Origin: Bradyrhizobium sp. 170
GTDB taxonomy: Bacteria; Pseudomonadota; Alphaproteobacteria; Rhizobiales; Xanthobacteraceae
DNA length: 64,000 bases
Direction of reading: 5' to 3'
NCBI RefSeq assembly: GCF_023101085.1
Contig: NZ_CP064703.1
Coordinates: forward strand, 7,750,001-7,814,000
A program made the position numbers and the translations under genes. The notes below the pieces were generated by a model that saw nothing but the letters and a program-made list of their open reading frames with translations, ran no database searches and was not told the DNA's origin. Position 1 is the stretch's first letter; every line of letters begins with the position of its first letter. This document shows, one piece after another, positions 45,668-53,739 of this stretch.

Positions 45668-46690
45668 ATGCAAATTGATCGCAGGCCGTTAGCCGACCGA
45701 CTCGCCGCCTTTCCTCGCCTGGGTCTTGCAACTCTGCCGACCCCGCTCGAACCGATGAAGCGGCTGACGGCGCATCTCGGCGGACCGCGGCTGTGGGTCA
45801 AGCGCGAAGATGCGACAGGGCTCGGCTTTGGCGGCAACAAGTTGCGCAAGCTCGACTACGTCCTGCACGAGGCCGTTTCGAGCGGCGCCGATACGATCGT
45901 CTCGGGCGGCGTCGTGCAATCGAACAGCCAGCGGCAGGTCGCGGCGGTGGCGGCAAAGCTCGGCCTCGCGTGCCATCTCGCCGTCTACCACGGCCGGCTC
46001 GAACCGCCGACGCCGGAATACAAGACCTCGGGCAACGCGTTTCTCAACCGGCTGTTCGGCGCGCACCTCCGTGACGTGCCGTGGTCCGGTGACCGCAATG
46101 CCGCCATTCGCACGCTCGTCGGCGATCTCCAGGCAAAGGGTCACAAGCCATACTTCGTGCCATACGGCGTCTCGAATGCCCTGGGCGCCGTCGCCTATGC
46201 CACGACGATTGCCGAGATCGAACCGCAGGCCGCGCGATTGGGTTTTGCACCGGCCGCCATCGTGCACTGCACCGGAAGCGCCGGCACGCAGGCCGGTCTC
46301 GTCGTCGGTGCCGCCGTGGCCATGCCGAACACAGCGATCGTCGGGATCGATATCGACGCCGAGCCCGCGCGGGTGCGCGCCGATGTCGTGGCGTTTGCGC
46401 GGGAAGCGTCCGATCTGCTTGACGTTCCCTTCGACGAAGCAAGCGTGGAAGTCGTCGCGGGCCATGCGGGACCTGCCTACGGCGTCCCGCACCAAGCCAC
46501 CATCGAAGCGATCCGGCTTGCCGGCCAACTCGAGGCGCTTCCACTCGATCCCGTCTATTCGGGCAAGGGCCTCGCGGGCCTGATCGCCCTGATCCGCCAG
46601 GGGCGCTGGCGCAACGACGAGGATGTCATATTCCTGCACACCGGCGGCGCGCCGGCGCTTTTCGCTTATCAGAGCGCGCTCGGGATTTGA
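45668..46690 (+). CDS. dcyD: D-cysteine desulfhydrase / ACC-deaminase-family PLP enzyme, 340 aa
   Basis: PLP-dependent fold-type II enzyme. PTPLEPMKRL at the N-terminus, PLP lysine in GFGGNKLRKLDY (Lys 58), substrate motif SGGVVQSNSQRQVAA, and the phosphate loop HCTGSAGTQAGLV. It would release pyruvate, H2S and ammonia from D-cysteine; ACC deaminase activity is the main alternative and cannot be excluded, because the two differ in a few active-site residues. ATG at 45668, where the family sequence begins. The 3' end of the gene abuts the degraded antitoxin gene on the opposite strand. Confidence 0.85.
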   Translation: MQIDRRPLADRLAAFPRLGLATLPTPLEPMKRLTAHLGGPRLWVKREDATGLGFGGNKLRKLDYVLHEAVSSGADTIVSGGVVQSNSQRQVAAVAAKLGLACHLAVYHGRLEPPTPEYKTSGNAFLNRLFGAHLRDVPWSGDRNAAIRTLVGDLQAKGHKPYFVPYGVSNALGAVAYATTIAEIEPQAARLGFAPAAIVHCTGSAGTQAGLVVGAAVAMPNTAIVGIDIDAEPARVRADVVAFAREASDLLDVPFDEASVEVVAGHAGPAYGVPHQATIEAIRLAGQLEALPLDPVYSGKGLAGLIALIRQGRWRNDEDVIFLHTGGAPALFAYQSALGI

Positions 46691-46694
46691 ACTG

Positions 46695-46926
46695 GTGAAG
46701 CCAAGGGCACCAAAGGTCGATCTTCTCCGCCAGCGCCCTGTCAAACTCTCCCGCGAGAGTCCGGCTTTTCCGCTACCGCGCTCATTCCGCGGACGCGGGC
46801 AATCGTATCGATGGCGACAGCGATGGTAGACGCGTCATCGGATTCGAGCGCTTCATTGAGGTAAGCGACGATCATCTCGGGACTATCGAGATATTCGGCT
46901 GCATCAAACGGTTTTGCCTCGGCCAT
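46695..46926 (-). pseudogene. Frameshifted orphan antitoxin (HigA-like addiction-module antidote)
   Basis: The start is intact: SD AGGAG, ATG at 46924-46926, then PFDAAEYLDSPEMIVAYLNEALES and ARVRGMSAVAEK, the classic antidote family. One base is missing near 46764-46769, so the frame ends at 46741 after 61 residues; in the next frame AGLSRESL continues, and another shift gives FGAL near 46710. The HTH is therefore broken twice. No RelE/HigB toxin gene is adjacent, so this is a decaying solitary antitoxin. Confidence 0.75.
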
Positions 46927-47011
46927 CTTCAATCTCCTAGGCTCGCGGCTTGGTACTGCAACACAATGGTCCGTCAACAGACTTGCTCGCACCATAAGCG
47001 AAGCATCGCTT

Positions 47012-47098
47012 TGCGTCATTCCGGAAACGACGTTAGCGGCATCCCTGTCGCGCCATGGATTCCGGGCTCGCCGCTTTCGCGGCGCCCCGGAATGACAG
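47012..47098. repeat. CGTCATTCCGGAA... palindromic repeat
   Basis: GCGTCATTCCGGAAACGACG and GATTCCGGGCTCGCC at the left, GGCGCCCCGGAATGACA at the right, arms partly complementary. A related copy is at 47428-47490 (ATCATTCCGGAAGCC ... GGGGAATGACG). Confidence 0.65.
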
Positions 47099-47099
47099 T

Positions 47100-47373
47100 T
47101 CACGTGCAGGGACCGGCAACTACTCCCTGAAAGTAATAATCCCTGTTCGACCCATCATAGACGCCGGACTTCATGCAGCAGGCTTTGAAACCTGCGTCCG
47201 GAGCCGCATGGACATAGATCGTTGCGGCCGAGCTTTTCGGTCAGCTCGACATCGCCATGAACGACGCGCGGTCCACGCTTGACATGGGTTTCCGAGGGGA
47301 AGGACTTCCGCCGCTTACGCGAGATGCTGAAAGCAGGGGAGGTTTTCGAAATCGCGATGCTTGCGCATGGCAC
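47100..47373 (-). pseudogene. Frameshifted SEC-C metal-binding small protein
   Basis: From the GTG at 47373 the frame reads [28 protein letters not shown], the start of a SEC-C zinc motif (CxC...CC). An extra T near 47186-47193 shifts the frame, so the protein ends FQSLLHEV; removing it restores [12 protein letters not shown] and a stop at 47100. The gene is thus a disrupted SEC-C protein, unless the base is a sequencing error. Confidence 0.6.
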
Positions 47374-47427
47374 ACCTCCATTGGTTCAAACGCGGCCCAT
47401 TGCCGCGCGGGGTAGATATCACACGCT

Positions 47428-47490
47428 TCATCATTCCGGAAGCCGCGTAGCGGCGCCCTCAGATGCGCGATTGCGCATCGGGGAATGACG
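47428..47490. repeat. TCATTCCGGAA... palindromic repeat, second copy
   Basis: ATCATTCCGGAAGCCGCGTAGCGG followed by TGCGCGATTGCGCATC and GGGGAATGACG; related to the 47012-47098 copy. It directly follows the 3' end of the DUF-less membrane gene at 47501. Confidence 0.6.
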
Positions 47491-47500
47491 GCCGCGCAGC

Positions 47501-47884
47501 TCAGTTCATACTCGCTGCTCCCACCGCCAGCAGCGACAGCAGCGACAGCATCAGCACGTTCGTCACCAGTTGAAGCGATGTCGTGGGCTGGGCGCGCCAC
47601 TTTTCGATCTTTTCGACAAATGACAGGCTCGCATCGAAGAACAGCGGCTCGTAGCTATGCTCAAGGAATTTTGGAAACCTTGGCGCGAGCCAGGGCGTGA
47701 GCAGGCCATGGAAGATCGAGGCCATCGCAACGAACAACACCACGCCGCCGGCGATCTCGTGATGGGCGAGTTTCAACAGCAAAGCTGCGCCGGCGAAGGT
47801 CGGGAAGCCCTGCAGGAGGACTGTCAGCGCAAAACCTTCGAGCCGGTTTTGCGAACGCGATTTCGGCGCTGTTGCGGCGTTCAT
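47501..47884 (-). CDS. Small membrane protein, 127 aa
   Basis: Three hydrophobic segments: FALTVLLQGFPTFAGAALLLKLA, IAGGVVLFVAMASIFHGLLTPWLA, and at the C-terminus LVTNVLMLSLLSLLAVGAA. Between the second and third lies a soluble loop of about 35 residues (FPKFLEHSYEPLFFDASLSFVEKIEKW). The ATG at 47882-47884 is preferred; a GTG at 47959 would add 25 polar residues, but no SD is strong for either. Family not recognised. Confidence 0.65.
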   Translation of the reverse strand: MNAATAPKSRSQNRLEGFALTVLLQGFPTFAGAALLLKLAHHEIAGGVVLFVAMASIFHGLLTPWLAPRFPKFLEHSYEPLFFDASLSFVEKIEKWRAQPTTSLQLVTNVLMLSLLSLLAVGAASMN

Positions 47885-48475
47885 GGCGGCGTTTCCCGTT
47901 GCGAGGACGACGCCGCCAGTCTCGTTCGCCTCTGGCGCGGGCGCCGTGATCGGCGTCACAAAGCGACCGCGGACGACAGGATCGATGCGGGGAGCTGTGC
48001 AAAAATTGCTTGTCGGGCAAATCAGTAAAATCCTGTCTAGTCCTGTCCGAAAAAATATTCCCCTTCGCCGTTACCCCAAATCACGCCTACAACTCCCGCC
48101 ATCCCGCACCCCATGAGAGGGGCGTATCGCGATCGTCACGGACGTTGGGCGCGGGATGCGATGGACGCGGCAGCGTCGGGCGCGCGAGGGGTCGCAGGGC
48201 GGGCTTCGGCCTGTGAGCGACAGGCCTCCGCGCAGACGACCGGCGCTTAAACGCCTTCGCCAGAATCTCGGTCGGCAGCACATGAGCCGGTCGAAGCGTT
48301 TTGGCAGAGGAAGCCGCGGACGGCAAAGGCGTGTGGTCCTGGCACCCGTGGCTGGTGTCAAGCTGATGGAGATTTGCCGGGCCCAACCGGGTTTCGGCCA
48401 GTCGCCAATCCGTCAGCGACGGTGGCAAGAGGAATTCGTCGCCGGGGAGAGCGCGCTATAAGCCGTAAAACCATT

Positions 48476-48574
48476 GCGCAGGGAAGGCCGGGTGTTCCGG
48501 CGCACCTTGCGATCACCCGTGTGCATTTTGTGCGCACGATCGCGGGTGCTGAGGGCACCCGGCTTTCCCTGCGC
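48476..48574. repeat. GCGCAGGGAAGGCCGGGTG inverted repeat
   Basis: Two 19-base arms, complementary except at one position, with a 61-base centre (GATCACCCGTG ... CACGATCGCGGGTG) that is itself partly palindromic. Confidence 0.8.
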
Positions 48575-48652
48575 CCTCTTCGATTTCGAGGGCATCGCCA
48601 GTGCATCACTTCGGGCGCGTCGCGCCGCGAGAATGCGGACGTGTGTTCTCTT

Positions 48653-48735
48653 GTAGGATGGGTAGAGCGAAGCGAAACCCATCGAGCGCCGCGTCCATCA
48701 CGATTGATGGGTATCGCTTCGCTCCACCCATCCTA
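48653..48735. repeat. GTAGGATGGGTAGAGCGAAG palindromic repeat
   Basis: GTAGGATGGGTAGAGCGAAG and CGAAACCCATCG on the left; GATTGATGGGTATCGCTTCG and CTCCACCCATCCTAC on the right. Nearly the whole 83 bases can form one stem. Confidence 0.85.
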
Positions 48736-48777
48736 CGGATCTAGCTGTTTGACATTCGAATCCGACATCGCCGCCTC

Positions 48778-48853
48778 GTCATTGCGAGCGCAGCGAAGCA
48801 ATCCACCTCTCCGCTTGCCGCGCTATGGATTGCTTCGCTGCGCTCGCAATGAC
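48778..48853. repeat. GTCATTGCGA...TGAC palindromic repeat, copy E
   Basis: GTCATTGCGAGCGCAGCGA and AGCAATCCACCTC on the left, GGATTGCTTCGCTGCGC and TCGCAATGAC on the right. Perfect outer arms of about 28 bases. Confidence 0.9.
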
Positions 48854-48870
48854 GGTGGCACCGCGCCCCC

Positions 48871-49053
48871 TCACCCCGACCGGCGGTTGCTCGTGTTCTG
48901 CGTCATGTTGCCGTGCTCGGCCTGTTCACGGATGTTGTTCTTCTCGTCGTCGCGATGGCCCTCGGTGGTGTCGAGCGGAACGTCGGGCGCGCTGCCGGGG
49001 CCCTTGTGGCTCTGGTTGTCGTGGGGGATAGGCGGAACAGGTTTCGTCATCAT
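48871..49053 (-). CDS. Small hydrophilic protein, 60 aa
   Basis: Short, charged and disordered-looking: PVPPIPHDNQSHKGPGSAPD, then DTTEGHRDDEKNNIREQAEH and NTSNRRSG at the end. Two ATGs in tandem (49048-49053) follow a good SD (GGAGACC). Low hydrophobicity, no cysteine. Resembles small stress-related hydrophilic proteins only by composition; no function assigned. It ends only 18 bases after the palindrome at 48853. Confidence 0.65.
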   Translation of the reverse strand: MMTKPVPPIPHDNQSHKGPGSAPDVPLDTTEGHRDDEKNNIREQAEHGNMTQNTSNRRSG

Positions 49054-49197
49054 GGTCTCCGTTATCAACGGATGAAAAACAACGCCGGCCGTAGCGGGAT
49101 CGTTCCCCGGAAACGACGGCATGCAACGGCGGCATGCATTGTCGCCGGCTTAAAAGCCGGTTTGGTGCGGATGCTGAGGCTGCAATAGGAGACCCTC

Positions 49198-50025
49198 TTG
49201 AAGGCAATCGGCGCGCTCCTGCTGGCACTCGGCGTCCTACCGCTGAGCGGACCCGCATTCGCGCAAGCCAAGGGCAAGGCGCCAAATCCAGACCGGCCAT
49301 TGCTCGCGACATTCTGCGATACCGCAAATATCAAGGGATCGGCCTGCACCCGGGCCAGGGGATATCGCAGCGGCAAGCGTTGCGACGTCAAGCTGCAGCC
49401 GGACCGCTACAGCGGAAAATTCCTCGCCGACGGCAGCACGCTTCTCGTCGTCAACTACGAGAGCGGCTGCGAGCCGCACGCCACGAATTTCGGCGGCGCG
49501 GTGATCTTCGAACAGAAGGACGGCGCCGCCATCTTCAAAGGCTATCAGCCCGGCTTTCAGGCCAACGATTGCATCATCGTTGCGCGCAATGAGAAGCAGG
49601 ATCGCCTGATCTGCATTACCGGCCATCTCGGGCAAGGCCATCTCGAATCCGGCGTCGCGGAAACGGTGTTCACGCGGGACTTCTCCAAAACCATCGATGT
49701 GTCGCAGAACTATTTCGTGACGGGCGAGGACGCGACCGGCGCTTACGGATCCAACGTCGTCGAGTGCAAGGACACGTCAAAATATTTCGGCTTCGCCAGA
49801 CTCGGCGCCGGGCCGGGACGCGATACCGTCGCCGTCGACATCGACTACGCCGACAAGGACACGATCGCGACCGCATGCGGAAAGGGCTTTCCGCGCCCGA
49901 AGGAGATCTTTGGCGAGCTTGGACCCGGCGAGGCCTATGTCCCGCCCGGCCATGAGAAGGCAAGGTTCGTGATCGACCTCACAACCAGCAAGGCCATGCG
50001 GGAAGCGGAATTCGGCAAGCAATGA
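49198..50025 (+). CDS. Exported hypothetical protein, 275 aa
   Basis: Signal peptide (IGALLLALGVLPLSGPAFA, then QAKGK). The mature part has six cysteines in likely disulfide pairs (TFCDTANIKGSACTRARG, RCDVKL, SGCEPHATNFGG, NDCIIV, LICITGH) and beta-rich pattern. The start is a TTG at 49198 with SD AGGAGA directly upstream; no ATG lies nearby in frame. No family recognised; expected periplasmic. Confidence 0.8.
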   Translation: MKAIGALLLALGVLPLSGPAFAQAKGKAPNPDRPLLATFCDTANIKGSACTRARGYRSGKRCDVKLQPDRYSGKFLADGSTLLVVNYESGCEPHATNFGGAVIFEQKDGAAIFKGYQPGFQANDCIIVARNEKQDRLICITGHLGQGHLESGVAETVFTRDFSKTIDVSQNYFVTGEDATGAYGSNVVECKDTSKYFGFARLGAGPGRDTVAVDIDYADKDTIATACGKGFPRPKEIFGELGPGEAYVPPGHEKARFVIDLTTSKAMREAEFGKQ

Positions 50026-50178
50026 TTACCGCCCTTGCTGCGTCGCGGTGACGGCGGTGAACCTTTTGGAAACCACCGCGTCACATACTGTGAGTCCTTT
50101 TGCGGATTGATCCCTCTGCCGATCCCCTCACAATGGGTCCGCCGCAAAGCCGGGTCGAATGCAGGCGGAGAGCGACGA

Positions 50179-50628
50179 ATGACCGAGGGATCAAATCGCC
50201 AGCACGTGCTGGATTTCCTCAACGTCCTGTATTCCGGCGACGTCGAAGCCGCACTGGAGCGCTGCACCGACGACATCGAATTCCTCGCCAATGCGCCGAT
50301 CGATATCCTGCCCCATATGGGCCACCGCCGCGGCAAGGCCGAAATGCGCGAGATGTGGAATGCGGTGCGCGCCCGCTATTCCGAGCTGCGCTGCGAAGTG
50401 CCGACCCTGGTCACCGAAGGCGACAAGGTAGCCGCCTTCATCCGCGTGTTCTTCCGCAAGAACATCAATCAGCGCATGGTGCAGTTCGACATCGCCGGCT
50501 TCTACACGCTGCGCGGCGGCAAGATCAGCCATATCAGGGAAGTCATCGACACCTTCGACCTGGTCCAGCAGCTGCTCGAGCGCGATATCGCCGCGATCCT
50601 GACCGGCAGGCGGCCGGATCCGATCTAG
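50179..50628 (+). CDS. NTF2-like / SnoaL-like protein, 149 aa
   Basis: Cone-shaped NTF2 fold: VLDFLNVLYSGDVEAALERCTDDIEFLANAP, then GKAEMREMWNAVRARYSEL, FIRVFFRKNINQRMVQFDIAGFYTLRGGKISHIREVIDTFDLVQQLL. Such proteins are either small isomerase-like enzymes or ligand-binding. ATG at 50179 has GGAG nearby. A paralogue with the same pattern (FDLVEQT) is at 51246, with a small membrane protein between them. Confidence 0.82.
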   Translation: MTEGSNRQHVLDFLNVLYSGDVEAALERCTDDIEFLANAPIDILPHMGHRRGKAEMREMWNAVRARYSELRCEVPTLVTEGDKVAAFIRVFFRKNINQRMVQFDIAGFYTLRGGKISHIREVIDTFDLVQQLLERDIAAILTGRRPDPI

Positions 50629-50795
50629 CGATTGCGGACTCCGTCATTCCGAGACGCGCCGCAGAGCAGACCCCTCGGATACGCCATTGCACATCTGAGG
50701 TGCACACCGACGCACCGCTCATTTTCCGCGCACCATTGAACCTCATTCGGCCGGCCGTGACCCACCACAAGGCTGTTTCCGGACACGAAGAACGT

Positions 50796-51062
50796 ATGAA
50801 GATCGCATTGCTGGCTTTGCTTGGTTTGGCGTTGGGGGCGCTGGGAGGCGCGGCACTGGGCATCGGGGCTGGCCTCGCCTGGGTGGAAATCTTCAAAACC
50901 ACGAGTTTTGAAGGCCATAACGGGATGCTGGTGTTCTTCACCTTCATGCCGCTGGGGGTTGCGATCGGCGGCGTCGGCGGCGCCCTGCTGTTCGGCATCA
51001 TCGCCATTCGCGACGCCGAAATCGCTATCGAGCGCGAGCCGGTGCGTCGTCATGACCCTTAA
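50796..51062 (+). CDS. Small membrane protein, 88 aa
   Basis: Two glycine-rich membrane helices: IALLALLGLALGALGGAALGIGAGLAWV and MLVFFTFMPLGVAIGGVGGALLFGIIAI, with a short extracytoplasmic loop between and a basic C-terminus (REPVRRHDP). ATG at 50796. Family not recognised. It sits between the two NTF2-like genes on the same strand. Confidence 0.72.
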   Translation: MKIALLALLGLALGALGGAALGIGAGLAWVEIFKTTSFEGHNGMLVFFTFMPLGVAIGGVGGALLFGIIAIRDAEIAIEREPVRRHDP

Positions 51063-51245
51063 GTGACCGGAAAACGGCCAAAACCGCCGCATTTGTGCAA
51101 TGCAAAAACGGCAATTGTATTTTGGCCGATCTACTCTATTTCTGGCTGCAACAGTGAAGTTCGGCATTTCGGCCCGGCGTCGATGAAGACGCCCCTTTGG
51201 GCGCGATTGCCGCTTATTAAATCCAGTTTCAAGGACCAAACCAAA

Positions 51246-51680
51246 ATGACAGAGCATAGCCTCTGGCGTTTTTCGCGCGCGTTGCATCGCGCGATCAATG
51301 AACGCCAGCCCGCCGATCTCGAAGCCCTGCTCGACGAGGACGTCGACTGGGCGATCTACGGACCGATCGACATGTATCCGTTCTTCGGCTCGCGCCGCGG
51401 CAAGGCGGCCGTGATCGATGTGATCAGGCAGATCGCCGACAACTTCCGCGTCCACCGCTTCGACCGCGAATCGATCATGCTGGGGGTGGATTCGGCCGCC
51501 TCGATGATGCGCTATTCGCTGACCGCGCTGGATTCGAACAAGCCGATCTCCTTGCGGATCGCCCACTTCGCCCAGTTCAGGGCCGGCCGCCTGACCAACT
51601 TCCGCGTGCTGATCGACACCTTCGATCTGGTCGAGCAGACCGTGGGCTATCCGATTCACCTGCCGCGGATGGCGGTCTAG
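51246..51680 (+). CDS. NTF2-like / SnoaL-like protein, 144 aa
   Basis: Second NTF2-fold protein: FSRALHRAINERQPADLEALLDEDVDWAIYGP, FGSRRGKAAVIDVIRQIADNF, and the C-terminal FAQFRAGRLTNFRVLIDTFDLVEQTVG. The ATG at 51246 has AAGGA upstream; the longer in-frame extension starts inside unrelated sequence. Shared ending with the 50179 protein indicates an old duplication. Confidence 0.82.
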   Translation: MTEHSLWRFSRALHRAINERQPADLEALLDEDVDWAIYGPIDMYPFFGSRRGKAAVIDVIRQIADNFRVHRFDRESIMLGVDSAASMMRYSLTALDSNKPISLRIAHFAQFRAGRLTNFRVLIDTFDLVEQTVGYPIHLPRMAV

Positions 51681-51701
51681 CTCACGCCAATCGATTCCAA
51701 T

Positions 51702-51819
51702 CGTCATGCCCGGGAGCGCGTCTTCGCGCCCCAGGCATCCACGCCTTCCTTCGCCAGCCCCAAGGGGCGTGGATGGCCGGGTCATCTGGCGCGACGACGC
51801 GCTGTGCCCGGCCATGACG
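51702..51819. repeat. CGTCATGCCCGGG... palindromic repeat
   Basis: CGTCATGCCCGGGAGCGCG on the left, CGCTGTGCCCGGCCATGACG on the right; inner arms GGCATCCACGCC and GGCGTGGATGGCC. A relative is at 56817-56932. Confidence 0.8.
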
Positions 51820-51906
51820 TTCTCGTGAAATGAACAAGATCGTGCACGCCATAATTTCGCAACAGAGCGAACGCATTCTGGGCGCGACTTGGAATGCGGG
51901 CGGGCA

Positions 51907-52821
51907 ATGATTCCCAAAATGCGATTTGGCTGGGCACGGCTGCCATTGCTGGCGGCCGGCATCACACTGGCTTCGATTATAGCGGCAGCGGCACAAACGC
52001 CGCCGGCGGACGACGATCCGGACACCCCTGCCGAGGAAGAGACCGAGGCAGCTCCCAGCGTCAACGATGTCGACATCATGAAGGATATCGACGTCAGCAA
52101 GCTCGACTGGAGCCTGCTCAATGTCGATGCGTCGACCCTGACCGGTCCGGCGCCAAAGGGAAGCGGCGCGTCGAAAGCCGCCAGCAGCGTGGATGCCGCG
52201 TGGTCCGCCAATGAAAGGGCGAACGGCACCTCCGCGGTGTCGGTCAAGCAGTCGATCACGCCGTTCTGGGATACGCGCATCGGCGCCGACATGACGGTCG
52301 CACGGCAGGGCACGGCGACGACATCCGAACTGCTCTCGGAAAAACTCGCCAATGGCGGCAGCCTGCCGCAATCATCCGGCACCGCCTGGGCGGCGATCAC
52401 GGCACCCGGCGTTGCTTCGATCTGGGACAAGACCTCGGTTGAAGCCCGCGTCGATCCCGGATCCGAGCAGAGCAGGCTCGGCACCTCCTTGAGCAAATCG
52501 CTGCCGCTCAGCGAGCAATATTCGGTGACCCTGAAGAACGACTACAATTTGATCCAGCAGGGCATCGTGCCGGTTCCCGGCATCGTCAGCCATCCGGCGC
52601 GCAGCTATGAGACCGATCAATCCGCGAGGCTCAGCATCACCGACACCGGCACCAGCTTGATCGCCGGCCAGACCCTGTCGACCTCGGACGACAAATGGCT
52701 GCGCAAGGTCGGCGCCGAGCAGAAGCTGTTCGACGGCGTCACAATCTCGGGCTCGATCGGCGAAACGCCGTCCGGCGCCGCCAACAAGAGCCTCAGCGCG
52801 GGGTTCAAACGTAGCTGGTAA
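51907..52821 (+). CDS. Exported hypothetical protein, 304 aa
   Basis: Signal peptide (LPLLAAGITLASIIAAAAQ), an acidic/proline linker (PPADDDPDTPAEEETEAAP), then a beta-rich domain with regularly spaced polar strands (AVSVKQSITPFWDTRIGADMTVA, SLPLSEQYSVTLKNDY, ARLSITDTGTSLIAGQTLS, TISGSIGETPSG) and a terminal aromatic pair (KRSW). The pattern and the final aromatic residue hint at an outer-membrane beta-barrel, by inference only. The ATG at 51907 is preferred over 51919. Confidence 0.7.
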   Translation: MIPKMRFGWARLPLLAAGITLASIIAAAAQTPPADDDPDTPAEEETEAAPSVNDVDIMKDIDVSKLDWSLLNVDASTLTGPAPKGSGASKAASSVDAAWSANERANGTSAVSVKQSITPFWDTRIGADMTVARQGTATTSELLSEKLANGGSLPQSSGTAWAAITAPGVASIWDKTSVEARVDPGSEQSRLGTSLSKSLPLSEQYSVTLKNDYNLIQQGIVPVPGIVSHPARSYETDQSARLSITDTGTSLIAGQTLSTSDDKWLRKVGAEQKLFDGVTISGSIGETPSGAANKSLSAGFKRSW

Positions 52822-52994
52822 AGGGCTGGACTCGTCCCGATTTGACGCAGTTTGCCGGCCCCAAAGCGCCGCCCCCCGAGAATGATCAACCATTGCCGCA
52901 GATTGGCCAAAATCGGCAGCGCAGATGGGAACGCTCCACTTCGTCGTGCGGGGGACTTCCGCGCTCGCCTGAAAGCGAAACAGAGGAATTGCCG

Positions 52995-53411
52995 ATGAAC
53001 GCCACCATTCGCCCGGAACAGATTGATGAAACCCCGGAGGTCGACAACGATCTCGCCGCCGTATCCGAAGTCGAGGCCGGCATCCGCGAATTCGTTCGCA
53101 ACGACATTGCCTATCTACGCCGCCCCGCGGTCGCCCCGGACACCGCGCCGCTCGACGCCAATGCGGAAGCCACCGTCAACAACGTCAATTCGCTGATCCA
53201 GCGCGTCGCCGGCACCTCGCTTGCGGAAATCGAGAAGCTGATTTCCGAACTCGAAAGCCTCCGCGACCTGCTGCATGCCGAAGGCCAGCGCGTCCAGCGC
53301 GAGATTTCCGGCTATGCCCAGCTCAGCCAGGCCGCGATGAAGTCGACGCGCATGATCTCCGACAACGTCACGCAGTGGAAGCGCGCCGCCGACGGCCTGC
53401 GCAACAGCTAA
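52995..53411 (+). CDS. Soluble coiled-coil hypothetical protein, 138 aa
   Basis: A mostly helical protein: LAAVSEVEAGIREFVRNDIAYLRR, then SLAEIEKLISELESLRDLLHAEGQRVQREISGYAQL with heptad spacing. SD AGAGGAAT precedes the ATG at 52995. No signal, cysteine or membrane span. It is followed by a strong terminator, so it may be a monocistronic gene. Function unknown. Confidence 0.75.
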   Translation: MNATIRPEQIDETPEVDNDLAAVSEVEAGIREFVRNDIAYLRRPAVAPDTAPLDANAEATVNNVNSLIQRVAGTSLAEIEKLISELESLRDLLHAEGQRVQREISGYAQLSQAAMKSTRMISDNVTQWKRAADGLRNS

Positions 53412-53438
53412 GCGCGATCGTTGCAAAAATCTAACACT

Positions 53439-53472
53439 CCGCCGCGTTCCGTACGGGAGCGCGGCGGTTTTA
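53439..53472 (+). terminator. Intrinsic terminator after the coiled-coil gene
   Basis: An extended stem CCGCCGCGTTCC / GGGAGCGCGGCGG (T-G and T-A pairs inside) with a five-base loop GTACG, followed by TTTTATTTGG. Confidence 0.88.
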
Positions 53473-53567
53473 TTTGGCTGTGTTCGATCTAAACTTTATA
53501 AGCACGGTCGCGTCCAAGGACGGATGCCGTCACGTGGCGGCAGGCACCTTTTGGGGACACACCGGCG

Positions 53568-53705
53568 ATGCAGAACGTTCAGCCAGACAACATGAATTCA
53601 ATGCCGCTGCGGCAATCGTCGCATAGCGTGGGCACGATCGCGATCCGCTTCGTCGGACTGCTGACGCTTGCGGTCGCGGCAATGACGCTGATCTGGAGCC
53701 GCTGA
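53568..53705 (+). CDS. Very small membrane protein, 45 aa
   Basis: A polar head (QPDNMNSMPLRQSSHSV) followed by one helix (TIAIRFVGLLTLAVAAMTLIW) and SR at the end. ATG at 53568 has GGCGATG only and no clear SD, but the layout is that of a genuine small membrane protein. Convergent to the 47-aa membrane gene at 53740. Confidence 0.5.
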   Translation: MQNVQPDNMNSMPLRQSSHSVGTIAIRFVGLLTLAVAAMTLIWSR

Positions 53706-53739
53706 ACTTCTTCAGCGCGCATGTCTGTCCGATCCGCAA

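Larger units (their letters stand above)
47960..48870. other. 910-base repeat-rich stretch without a supported gene
   Basis: Holds three palindrome families: GCGCAGGGAAGGCCGGGTG at 48476-48494 inverted at 48556-48574 (one mismatch), GTAGGATGGGTAGAGCGAAG at 48653 inverted up to 48735, and the GTCATTGCGA repeat at 48778-48853. A frame of 113 codons on the minus strand (48087-48428) has Arg/Pro/Ser-rich composition and no SD; it is not accepted as a gene. Confidence 0.6.

Noticed and set aside
46660..46700. A T-arm-like motif (GTTCAAATCC on the minus strand) suggesting a tRNA
   Set aside because: It is the 3' end of dcyD; no acceptor stem, D-arm or anticodon stem fits around it.
48087..48428. 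A 113-codon frame on the minus strand in the repeat-rich stretch
   Set aside because: Composition (Arg, Pro, Ser, Ala), no SD and no domain; the region is built of palindromic repeats.
50625..52496. A 623-codon frame on the minus strand
   Set aside because: It covers three plus-strand genes with signals and SDs (membrane protein, NTF2-like, exported protein), so it is a shadow.
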